Of a DNA stretch of 13,514 nt, positions 1 to 6,952 are shown in pieces (within the stretch, counting starts at the first letter, position 1; every line of letters starts with the position of its first letter). The position numbers and the translations under genes were made by a program. Below the pieces are notes generated by a model. That model ran no database searches, was not told where the DNA came from, and saw only the letters and a list, made by a program, of their open reading frames with translations. Source of the DNA: Egerieenecus sp048201975 (GTDB lineage Bacteria; Bacillota; Clostridia; Christensenellales; Aristaeellaceae); contig DBFBGQ010000106.1 of assembly GCA_048201975.1 (NCBI GenBank), positions 1-13,514 on the forward strand, in the 5' to 3' direction.

Positions 1-2
1 AC

Positions 3-113
3 GATTTCCTGCAGCAGCAAGAAAAAAAAGACGGACGACGAATTATCCATATAGCATTGTGCCGCCAGGCGCCGGAGGTTCATCTGCGCGGATATACCGC
101 GTTGATCGGTTAA
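3..113 (+). CDS. C-terminal end of a probable LacI-family regulator (partial)
   Basis: An open frame enters from the left edge and ends at TAA 111-113, leaving 36 codons. The tail contains APEVHLRGYTA, which resembles the P-E-L-x-x-R-G-S-T-A strand that closes the effector-binding domain of many LacI/PurR-type repressors. That is the only basis for the family call. It lies 18 bases upstream of the dehydrogenase start, on the same strand, so the two are probably co-transcribed. Too little is present to exclude another protein family. Confidence 0.4.
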   Translation, partial: DFLQQQEKKDGRRIIHIALCRQAPEVHLRGYTALIG

Positions 114-1160
114 AAAAAGGAGGTATTTCCCATGCTGCAACAGGTTATGACCGCTCCAGGATGCATTGAATTTCGTGAAGTCCCCACGCCCGAGCCCGGC
201 CCTAACGAAGTCCTGGTAAAAATCATGCGCATTGGCATTTGTGGTTCGGATATTCACGTATACCACGGGAAGCATCCCTTTACCAGCTACCCCGTTACGC
301 AGGGCCATGAAGTGTCCGGTGAAATTGTAGCCCTTGGTCGTGACGTGCAGGCATTTCATCTCGGCGAAAAAGTAACCATTGAGCCTCAGGTTGTATGCGG
401 TCAATGCTATCCTTGCCTGCATGGTAAATACAACCTGTGTGAGCAGTTAAAAGTCATGGGCTTCCAAACCACCGGCACAGCCAGCGAATATTTCTCCGTG
501 CCGCAGGAAAAGGTTACACCCCTACCGGAGCAAATGAGCTTTGACGAAGGCGCCATGATCGAGCCTTTGGCCGTAACCGTCCATGCAGCCAAGCGCTTCC
601 CGGACCTCCTGCACGCAAAGGTAGCCATTCTTGGATGCGGTCCAATTGGCATACTGCTCGCACAAACCTGCAAGGCCTTGGGCGCGGAGCAGGTAATGAT
701 CACCGATTTGTCCGATACGCGCCTTGCCCTGGCAAAAACGTGCAATATCGACTTCACCGTCAACACTGGAAAGACGGACTTTGCCCAAGCACTGACCGAT
801 TGCTTCGGTCCCGACAAAGCGGATGTCATTTATGACTGCGCTGGCAACAACACTACCATGCAGCAAGCCATTCGTCATGCCCGCAAAGGAAGCAAACTGG
901 TTCTCGTCGCCGTGTTCGCCGGTATGGCTACCGTTGATCTTGCCGTGCTCAACGACAAGGAGCTGGATTTGGACACCTCCATGATGTACCGTCACGATGA
1001 TTACGTGGAGGCTATCCGCCTGGTCAGCGAAGGAAAGGTACAGCTGAAACCCCTGATGAGCAAGCATTTTGCTTTCCGTGAATATTTACAAGCCTACCGC
1101 TACATTGATGAAAACGCTGAACGCACCATGAAGGTGCTTATCGATGTAAATAACGCCTGA
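114..1160 (+). CDS. Zinc-dependent medium-chain dehydrogenase (sorbitol/threonine/L-galactonate dehydrogenase-like)
   Basis: The coding part is 132-1160 (342 aa, ATG start); the listed span also takes in its strong ribosome site, AAAAAAGGAGG, at 114-124. This is an MDR-family NAD(P)-dependent oxidoreductase, expected to interconvert a secondary alcohol of a polyol or sugar acid with the ketone. Catalytic zinc ligands are visible: C37 (GICGSD), H59-E60 (QGHE) and E144 (IEPLAV). Structural zinc ligands are C89, C92, C95 and C103. The Rossmann motif GCGPIG is at 168-173, and D192 at the end of the second strand suggests NAD rather than NADP. Length and domain order are normal for the family. Substrate cannot be told; the resemblance is to polyol, threonine and L-galactonate dehydrogenases. 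It converges on the catabolic operon and may serve the same or a separate sugar pathway. Its base composition is visibly lower in GC than the operon. Confidence 0.9.
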   Translation, partial: KKEVFPMLQQVMTAPGCIEFREVPTPEPGPNEVLVKIMRIGICGSDIHVYHGKHPFTSYPVTQGHEVSGEIVALGRDVQAFHLGEKVTIEPQVVCGQCYPCLHGKYNLCEQLKVMGFQTTGTASEYFSVPQEKVTPLPEQMSFDEGAMIEPLAVTVHAAKRFPDLLHAKVAILGCGPIGILLAQTCKALGAEQVMITDLSDTRLALAKTCNIDFTVNTGKTDFAQALTDCFGPDKADVIYDCAGNNTTMQQAIRHARKGSKLVLVAVFAGMATVDLAVLNDKELDLDTSMMYRHDDYVEAIRLVSEGKVQLKPLMSKHFAFREYLQAYRYIDENAERTMKVLIDVNNA

Positions 1161-1244
1161 TTGCCGTTCACGCTGGAAGCCTTGCTGTTTTCTTGGACAT
1201 ATTCAGGCCAGTCCTGCACACGCAATGTGCCTGTGCAAGCATGC

Positions 1245-1295
1245 AAAAAACCTCCTGCGCGGCGTCTGAGCTTTCACGCCACACAGGAGGTTTTT
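1245..1295. terminator. Bidirectional intrinsic terminator
   Basis: A perfect 12-bp stem pairs AAAAACCTCCTG (1246-1257) with CAGGAGGTTTTT (1284-1295). An inner GGCGT/ACGCC helix (1261-1265 with 1276-1280) extends it. The A-run on the left and T-run on the right give a U-tract in both directions. It lies between the convergent dehydrogenase gene (ending 1160) and the aldolase gene (ending 1335), so it can stop both transcripts. Confidence 0.9.
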
Positions 1296-1334
1296 CATGA
1301 GATGAGCCCTCGTCCATCATCCGCCGCGGCGATG

Positions 1335-2261
1335 TTACGGGTCCAGTTGCAGCATCTGCCACACGCATCGCTCCGCCAGCGCCATCTGGCGGACTTCCTC
1401 CCGATAGGTTTCGGTCAGCTCCTCCGGCTCCCTGCACCGGGTAGAGATATCCGCAAGCACCCGGGGATAGGTCTGCAAATAATATTTGGCGTTCACAGGA
1501 TAGGCATGGTTCTCAATCAGCGCGAACGCAGTAAGGAAGGCCTGCAAGCGCTCCGCTTTCTCCGGCTGGGTTTGCCAGTGCTGCATGAGCCAGGCGTACA
1601 GCCGTGGGTGGAAATTCATCATGACCCCGGAGAATCCGGCAGCGCCCGCCTGCAGGGACGCCAGCAGCGTGGTGGTATTCGCGTTGAACAACCGCAGCGA
1701 AGAGCCGTGCAGCACCTCCAGGCGGCGGCGAATCAGCGCAATATCGCAGCAGGTGTCCTTCATGAAGTAAAACCGTTGGGAATCGGCGCAGAACTTCAGC
1801 TCGTCCAGGCTGAGCAAGCGCTTGTAAGGGGCGGGACATTCATAGAATCCCAAGGGAATCTCCCGGGGCAGCGCGGCCATGATGGTCTGCAAGCGTTGAC
1901 GGAACACCTGCGGCTGCGCGTGCAAGGGCGCCAGTCGATTGCTGATGAGGATTAGCGCGTCCACCCCAGCCTGACCCATGCGGCGCAGCTCCTCAATCTG
2001 ATCGGTGAGCGAATCGGATACATGCCCCGAAGCCACCACAGGCACATGGGCGTGCTGCTTCACAAAGCGCACCAGCGCTTCGCGCTCCCGCAGGCTCAGG
2101 AAAAACGTCTCGCTGGACTGGCAGGCGGCAAACAGCCCCGTAACGCCATTGTCCTCATACCATGCGATCAAACGCTCCAGGGAGGCAAAGTCAATCTCCC
2201 CATCCTGGGTAAAGGGCGTAATCATAACGGGCCACAGTCCGGTCAAAGCTTCACGGTTCAT
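1335..2261 (-). CDS. DapA/NanA-superfamily (Schiff-base) aldolase or lyase
   Basis: This 308-aa protein is a TIM-barrel class I lyase of the dihydrodipicolinate synthase / N-acetylneuraminate lyase superfamily. These enzymes form a Schiff base between a lysine and a 2-keto acid such as pyruvate. The catalytic pair is present: Y140 (GFYECP) and K168 (FMKDT), with the 28-residue spacing seen in DapA (Y133/K161). The usual GxTGE carboxylate-binding loop is replaced by CQSSE (47-51). The DapA substrate arginine five residues after the tyrosine is a proline here. It is therefore unlikely to be a true DapA, and its 2-keto (probably sugar-acid) substrate is unknown. The ATG overlaps the preceding stop codon by 4 bases (ATGA), with GGAGG inside the upstream gene. 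Tight coupling to the propeller genes suggests it acts on their product. It is the last gene of the operon. Confidence 0.88.
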   Translation of the reverse strand: MNREALTGLWPVMITPFTQDGEIDFASLERLIAWYEDNGVTGLFAACQSSETFFLSLREREALVRFVKQHAHVPVVASGHVSDSLTDQIEELRRMGQAGVDALILISNRLAPLHAQPQVFRQRLQTIMAALPREIPLGFYECPAPYKRLLSLDELKFCADSQRFYFMKDTCCDIALIRRRLEVLHGSSLRLFNANTTTLLASLQAGAAGFSGVMMNFHPRLYAWLMQHWQTQPEKAERLQAFLTAFALIENHAYPVNAKYYLQTYPRVLADISTRCREPEELTETYREEVRQMALAERCVWQMLQLDP

Positions 2262-3706
2262 TCATCGGTTCCTCCATTTTTCATCTCTGCCAGCGTGCGC
2301 ATGCGGTCCAGCGCTCCCCGCATGACTGAGGCATAGCGCGCCACGCGGTGGCACGTGATAAAATTGTTATCGTGATAGGACTGCGCGCCATTCCATGCCG
2401 TCCGCGACAGAATCACCAGGTCCTCGCCCTGCACGGCCATGTCCGGGTATTGAAAGGCCACATGCCCGCTATCCTGGTCCCGCGCGTCCACCACCCGCTC
2501 CATGATCTGCCAGCGCCGCAGGTCCGGCGAAACCGCCACGGACAGAACGTTCCGCGCCTGGGGCCGTGCGCTGTCGTAGGCCTCATTTCCCACGGCCACA
2601 TAACCTCCCTGCGCCTGCAACACCACAAATTTGCTGCTGGCGCCCAGGGGAAAATCCACCACCTCCGCAAAGCGGAGAGGCGCGTCCGGATCGTCCGCGT
2701 CCGCCTCCAACAGCACCGCCTTCCCCACAGGCGGAACCGCTTGGTGCTGCTGCAGGCGAAGCATGTTGTACACCCTGCCATCCGGGCCCGTCACGGCGTT
2801 GCCCTCCAGGCAACCACTTAATTTCCCCTGGGGTAACCCCTGCCACTCGCTCTGAAACGCCAAGGGGCGGGACAGACGCCACTGGACGCTGTCCATCAAG
2901 TCCTCCTGCAGGCCAATGGACAGCAGCGCGTTATCGTGGCCGCCATATTTCCACGCGCCGTAGTCTATGGCGGTATACAGCCGGCCATGCGCGCGCACCA
3001 GCGGCATGGGCGCCTTATGCGGGCCGATCTCCTGGGCATTGCTACCGTTGAACAACCGCACGGGCTTGCTCCAGGTATGGCCGCCATCCTCCGAATACCC
3101 CAGGAGCAGATCCCCGTATTCGCAGGCCATACCCAGCATATACAGCCGCCCCGCGTGCACAAACAGCTTGCCCCAGAAGCACGGATACAGCTCCGTCACA
3201 TACCGCCAGCTGTTTCCCCCATCCAGCGATTCAAACAGCAGGGTCAGGTTCTGGGCGGTTTTGCGCCCGAACACGTCCATGGACGCCATCAGCCTGCCAT
3301 CCGGCAAAGCGACAATCCCCGGGCTGCACAGGTAATGGCCGGAAAATGCATAAGCGTCATCCTCCGGGTGCAGATAATTGACCACCACGCCGGGCACGGC
3401 TCCCGTACGCACCAGGCGGGTCAGGCTCGCCGTGCCATCGGCGGCGCGAACCACGCAGAATTCATAGTCCTGCCGATCCGCAAGGCCCCGAAGAACGCCG
3501 CTTTCTCCCCGGCAGGGGGCCTCCATCCATGGGCCCTCCCCCCGGGGACGATAGCGCACCGTGTGCGCGCCGCCCCGGCAATCCACAAAGTCAAAGGCAA
3601 ATCCCTCCGCCTCGGGCGCAATGCGGCAAATGAACAGTTCCCGCCTTTCCTCAGGCGCATTGAGCAGCGTATAAGGACGATAATGCCATCCGCTGATCCC
3701 GCGCAT
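2258..3706 (-). CDS. Cytoplasmic sialidase-like BNR beta-propeller protein with N-terminal FN3-like domain
   Basis: This 482-aa protein has an N-terminal beta-sandwich, FN3-like segment (about 1-105) and then a BNR propeller (about 115-465). Two good Asp boxes (S-x-D-x-G-x-x-W) are seen at 160-167 and 205-212, and a weaker one at 393-399. No signal peptide or membrane segment is visible, so it should be cytoplasmic. Where sialidases carry the FRIP arginine, this protein reads CSPGI (127-131), so classical sialic-acid hydrolysis is doubtful. The C-terminal motif HDNNFITCHR (445-454) recurs in the next-door paralogue. It probably cleaves an imported oligosaccharide as a glycosidase or lyase, but that is inference. 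The start has a strong site (AAAAAGGAGG, 7 bases upstream). The paralogue's stop is 21 bases upstream, and the gene overlaps the aldolase by 4 bases. Automated annotation would probably call it exo-alpha-sialidase. Confidence 0.8.
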   Translation of the reverse strand: MRGISGWHYRPYTLLNAPEERRELFICRIAPEAEGFAFDFVDCRGGAHTVRYRPRGEGPWMEAPCRGESGVLRGLADRQDYEFCVVRAADGTASLTRLVRTGAVPGVVVNYLHPEDDAYAFSGHYLCSPGIVALPDGRLMASMDVFGRKTAQNLTLLFESLDGGNSWRYVTELYPCFWGKLFVHAGRLYMLGMACEYGDLLLGYSEDGGHTWSKPVRLFNGSNAQEIGPHKAPMPLVRAHGRLYTAIDYGAWKYGGHDNALLSIGLQEDLMDSVQWRLSRPLAFQSEWQGLPQGKLSGCLEGNAVTGPDGRVYNMLRLQQHQAVPPVGKAVLLEADADDPDAPLRFAEVVDFPLGASSKFVVLQAQGGYVAVGNEAYDSARPQARNVLSVAVSPDLRRWQIMERVVDARDQDSGHVAFQYPDMAVQGEDLVILSRTAWNGAQSYHDNNFITCHRVARYASVMRGALDRMRTLAEMKNGGTDE

Positions 3707-3727
3707 TCAGACGCCTCCTTTTTGCGC

Positions 3728-4987
3728 TTAATACACCAGTTCCCGGAAGTTGCGGACGCGGTGCAGTGTAATCAGGTTGCCGTTGTGCGCGCTATGCGCC
3801 CGAGCATCCCCCGAACGGCTGAGAATGAGCAGGTCATCCCCCGCCACCGCCATACTGGCATAGTGCCGGGAGGCCTTCTCCACCTCGCCCACGGCTACCA
3901 ATCCCGCGAAGCACCAATCCACACAGTTTTTGGAAAAATGCAGCGTGAGCCTGCGCCGCTCATTGTTGGGCAGATTGTAGCGGTCCGGAGGCAAAAGCTC
4001 CGAACGGGTCATGCTGTCGGTGGCCTGTGTGCTCAGCAGCCAGTACCGCTGCGTGGGCGCGTCATAGAGCATGTGAAAGCGCATCTGTCCGCCCGGCATG
4101 GGCAGGAAGACGCACCGCCGCCCCGAGGGCATGTACTCAAAGGAAGTGATCATGGTTCCGTCGTTCTTTTCCTTTACCTTGGCCAACGCGCAATAGCCCG
4201 TGCCTCCCGTGTGCGCCCGGGCAAACAGGTGGAACGTGCGCCCCGAGGGATCCGCCCAGTAGTGCTTCGGATCCATGATGCGCACCACGTTGGTCTCCAG
4301 CCAACCGATGGGCGCGCAGGTACGGGCATCCCGGCAGGTTTCGTCGGGCACGTGGGTGTAAATGACGCCGCCCCTGGGCACCTGAAAAAAAGGAACGCCG
4401 AAGTCATCCAGCTTCTCCTGGTCCACCGCATCCCGGAAAAAGACCTCGCTGGCAAATGTCCAGTTTTCCCGCTGGAGCAGGTCATCCCCCACGCGGCCGC
4501 GCATGAGCACAGGCGCCAGCGCCGCCACCGGCCAAGCCACGCAATCCGCGCCCATCTGATGCTCCATCACCAGGTACAGCCGATCCCCTTCATACCACAC
4601 GTTGGTGGCGGATGCGTGCCAGGTTCCTGGGCCGCCCCGGGGCGTCAGGTCATGGCACTCGCTCCAGGTCTCCCCGCCGTCGTCCGAGCGGATAATCCGC
4701 ACATTGCCCGCCTGGCCGATGATATAAACGGAGCCGCCCGCCTGGAACGGCCGAGCATGCTGGAAGGGGAAATAGCTTGCGAAGCGGAAATGTTCCCCGT
4801 CATCGGAAAGGAAAACCATGCCCTTTTCCTCCGGCGGTATGCCCGGGTACGTATGATCCAGGGTGGCAATGATTCTGCCGCTCTCCAGCACGCAGATACC
4901 AGGGGTATAGCAATACTCGCTTTTTCCAGCGATGTCGCTTTCATAGACCGTGATGAAATTATTGGCCAGCGGTTCAACCTTCCACAT
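3728..4987 (-). CDS. Cytoplasmic sialidase-like BNR beta-propeller protein (paralogue of the downstream gene)
   Basis: This is a 419-aa propeller protein. The frame stays open to 5068, but the ATG at 4987 is chosen because GGGAGGAAA lies just before it and a longer start would overlap the permease gene. Asp boxes are at 101-108 (SDDGGETW) and a degenerate one at 61-67. No signal peptide is visible, so it should be cytoplasmic. The FRIP position reads YTPGI (27-31), again without arginine. The end HNGNLITLHR (401-410) and the preceding MAVAGDDLLILSR match the other propeller, so the two look like diverged tandem paralogues. Unlike that one it lacks the N-terminal FN3-like domain. It lies 14 bases after the second permease gene, inside the operon. 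The likely role is processing of the imported sugar; the precise reaction is unknown. The two may act in sequence or on different linkages. Confidence 0.8.
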   Translation of the reverse strand: MWKVEPLANNFITVYESDIAGKSEYCYTPGICVLESGRIIATLDHTYPGIPPEEKGMVFLSDDGEHFRFASYFPFQHARPFQAGGSVYIIGQAGNVRIIRSDDGGETWSECHDLTPRGGPGTWHASATNVWYEGDRLYLVMEHQMGADCVAWPVAALAPVLMRGRVGDDLLQRENWTFASEVFFRDAVDQEKLDDFGVPFFQVPRGGVIYTHVPDETCRDARTCAPIGWLETNVVRIMDPKHYWADPSGRTFHLFARAHTGGTGYCALAKVKEKNDGTMITSFEYMPSGRRCVFLPMPGGQMRFHMLYDAPTQRYWLLSTQATDSMTRSELLPPDRYNLPNNERRRLTLHFSKNCVDWCFAGLVAVGEVEKASRHYASMAVAGDDLLILSRSGDARAHSAHNGNLITLHRVRNFRELVY

Positions 4988-5001
4988 GGCGTTTCCTCCC
5001 T

Positions 5002-5910
5002 TCAGCCCTTGACGGAACCCATGGTCATGCCCTTGACAAAATACTTTTGCAGGAACGGATACACGCACATGATGGGCAGCGTGGTCACAATAATCAGCGC
5101 GTAGCGCATGGAGAGCGCCAGCTGTGCCGAAGCCATGGAATTATCCCCAGAGGTGGTTTCCAGCACGTCCTGCATCATGGCCGTCTGGCTGATCAGCAGA
5201 TCCCGCAGCACCATTTGCAGGGGCATCCATTGCTCGTCCCGCAGATAAATCATGGCGTTGAACCAGCTGTTCCACTGCCCCACCGCCGTGAACAGCGCAA
5301 TCACCGACACCACAGGCAAGGATAGCGGCAGCACGATTCGCAGCAGAAATCGCGTATGGTTGCAGCCATCCAGGAACGCCGCCTCCACCAGCGATTCCGG
5401 GATGTTGCTCTGGATAAACGTGCGGACGATGATAATGTTGCGCACGCCTACGCATCCCAGCAGGAAGACGATGGCGGGCTGGTTGGCCAGCCCCAGGGAC
5501 TTTACCGTCAGATAGGTGGGGATCAGTCCGCCGCTAAAAAACATGGTAATCATCATATACACCACAATGGCCGACTTTCCCACCAGGTTGCGCCGGGAGA
5601 GCGCGTAGCCCGCCATGACGGTGATGGTAACCGTTAGCAATACATCGCAAATGGTATAGCCGATGGTGTTCAAATAGCTGCGCCAGATTTTGCTATACCC
5701 GATCACCTGCTGGTAACCCTCCAGGGAGAACCCCTCCGGCCAGAGGATCACATGCCCGAAGGCCACTTCGCTGGGGTCGCTGACAGAGGCGATGATCACA
5801 AACCACAGCGGATAAATCACGATCAGCAGCAGCAGGCTCAGCACCGTGTACACGATGGCGTCAAAGATCCTGTCCGCCCGGGTATGCCGGATTCTCATGC
5901 TCTTGGTCAT
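5002..5910 (-). CDS. Carbohydrate ABC transporter permease, YtcP/CUT1 type
   Basis: This 302-aa inner-membrane permease has about six hydrophobic segments. The EAA loop that contacts the ATPase is at 176-196 (EAAFLDG...LPL). The ending KYFVKGMTMGSVKG is typical of YtcP-like permeases that pair with LplB-like partners for oligosaccharide uptake. The frame is open to a GTG at 5928, but the ATG at 5910 is preferred. A GAGGGGAG ribosome site lies 5 bases upstream, and the start then falls 11 bases after the first permease's stop instead of overlapping it. It forms the channel heterodimer with the neighbouring permease. No ATPase gene is present in the window, so a shared MsmX-type ATPase elsewhere is expected (established for CUT1 systems in Bacillota). 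Confidence 0.93.
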   Translation of the reverse strand: MTKSMRIRHTRADRIFDAIVYTVLSLLLLIVIYPLWFVIIASVSDPSEVAFGHVILWPEGFSLEGYQQVIGYSKIWRSYLNTIGYTICDVLLTVTITVMAGYALSRRNLVGKSAIVVYMMITMFFSGGLIPTYLTVKSLGLANQPAIVFLLGCVGVRNIIIVRTFIQSNIPESLVEAAFLDGCNHTRFLLRIVLPLSLPVVSVIALFTAVGQWNSWFNAMIYLRDEQWMPLQMVLRDLLISQTAMMQDVLETTSGDNSMASAQLALSMRYALIIVTTLPIMCVYPFLQKYFVKGMTMGSVKG

Positions 5911-5921
5911 CTGCGCTCCCC

Positions 5922-6869
5922 TCACCACAACGAATTTTCGCTCACCGCCCGAGAGATGCGGTTCACCGTATACATCAGCAAGAAGTTAATGACGGAATTG
6001 AACAGGCCGATGGCGGCGGAGTAGCTATACTGCGCGTTCTTCACGCCCTGCTTGTACACATAGGTGCTCAGCACCTCGCTGGCATCCAGGTTCAGGCTGT
6101 TCTGCATCAAATACGCTTTTTCGAAGCCGACGCTCATGATGTTGCCGGTATTGAGGATCAGCAGCATGACGATGGTGGGCATAATGCAGGGGAGGTCGAT
6201 GTGCAGGCAGCGCTGCAGCTTGTTGGCGCCGTCCACCGTGGCCGCCTCGTGCAGGGACGTGTCCACCCCGGAAAGGGCGCTGAGATACACGATGCTGTTC
6301 CACCCCAGGCCGCTCCACACTCCGCTCCATACATACAGATGGATAAAGGCGTCCGGATTCATCAGCACGTTCAGGTTTCCCTGAAGCAGCCCTGCCCGGT
6401 GCAGTATGGTGGAAACCACCCCCGAGGAAGGGGAAAAGAAAAGGTTGATCATGCCCACCAGGATCACGGTGGAAATAAAATGCGGCGCGTAGGAGACCGT
6501 CTGCACCACGCGCTTGAACCGATATGCCTGGCAGGCGTTCAGTGCCAGGGCCAGAAGAATCGGCAATGGAAAGCCCGCAATCAGCGAATAGAGGCTGATC
6601 GCTATGGTGTTTTTCAGCAGCTTCGGGAACATATCCAGTCCCACAAAACGCTCAAAATGCTTTAGACCCACCCATTCGCTGCCCCAGATGCCCTTGAAGC
6701 TCTTATAATCCCGAAAAGCGATCTGCACCCCATACATGGGCAAATAGCTAAAAAGGAATAGCGCCGTCACCGCAGGGAGCAGGAACACATACAGTTCCCA
6801 GTTTTTCAAAATATCCCGCCGGAGCTTTCTGCGCCTCCTGGTTTTCAGTTCAGCCGCGACCTGATTCAT
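5922..6869 (-). CDS. Carbohydrate ABC transporter permease, LplB type
   Basis: This 315-aa multispanning permease starts with an arginine-rich cytoplasmic segment (RRRRKLRR, 11-18). A first membrane helix follows at about 25-45, then further hydrophobic segments. The EAA loop is at 208-227 (EAATVDG...DLP). The LplB-like hallmark FLLPAVTALFLFSYLPMYG lies near the start. The frame continues to 6956, but the ATG at 6869 is chosen because AGGGGTG lies 8 bases upstream. An earlier start would place the strong hairpin at 6910-6944 inside the coding region. It pairs with the following permease and the upstream binding protein to import an oligosaccharide of unknown identity. This subfamily is common in pectin and rhamnogalacturonan loci of Bacillota (family knowledge, not proof of substrate). 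Confidence 0.92.
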   Translation of the reverse strand: MNQVAAELKTRRRRKLRRDILKNWELYVFLLPAVTALFLFSYLPMYGVQIAFRDYKSFKGIWGSEWVGLKHFERFVGLDMFPKLLKNTIAISLYSLIAGFPLPILLALALNACQAYRFKRVVQTVSYAPHFISTVILVGMINLFFSPSSGVVSTILHRAGLLQGNLNVLMNPDAFIHLYVWSGVWSGLGWNSIVYLSALSGVDTSLHEAATVDGANKLQRCLHIDLPCIMPTIVMLLILNTGNIMSVGFEKAYLMQNSLNLDASEVLSTYVYKQGVKNAQYSYSAAIGLFNSVINFLLMYTVNRISRAVSENSLW

Positions 6870-6909
6870 GCCTGTTGCACCCCTGTTCTCGCTCTGTGTG
6901 CGCTTGTAC

Positions 6910-6944
6910 ATCGCGCCGGGCATAGCAGCTACGCCCGGCGCGAT
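6910..6944 (-). other. Intercistronic mRNA hairpin after the binding-protein gene
   Basis: A perfect 12-bp GC-rich inverted repeat, ATCGCGCCGGGC (6910-6921) and GCCCGGCGCGAT (6933-6944), has an 11-base loop. It sits between the binding-protein stop (6953-6955) and the permease start (6869). No U-run follows it on the minus strand, so it is not a classic terminator. In this position it could protect or process the mRNA so that binding protein is made in excess over permease, as is well known for maltose-type operons. That role is inferred. Confidence 0.75.
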
Positions 6945-6952
6945 TGGGAAGG

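Noticed and set aside
1335..4987. Sialic-acid (nan) catabolic cluster
   Set aside because: Asp boxes and a NanA-superfamily fold suggest it, but the FRIP arginine, signal peptides, the GxTGE loop and companion nan/nag genes are all missing here.
2936..5104. Very long plus-strand open frame (over 700 codons) opposite the propeller genes
   Set aside because: It is antisense to two recognisable proteins, is rich in His, Pro, Arg and Gln as expected from reversed GC-rich codons, and has no family resemblance.
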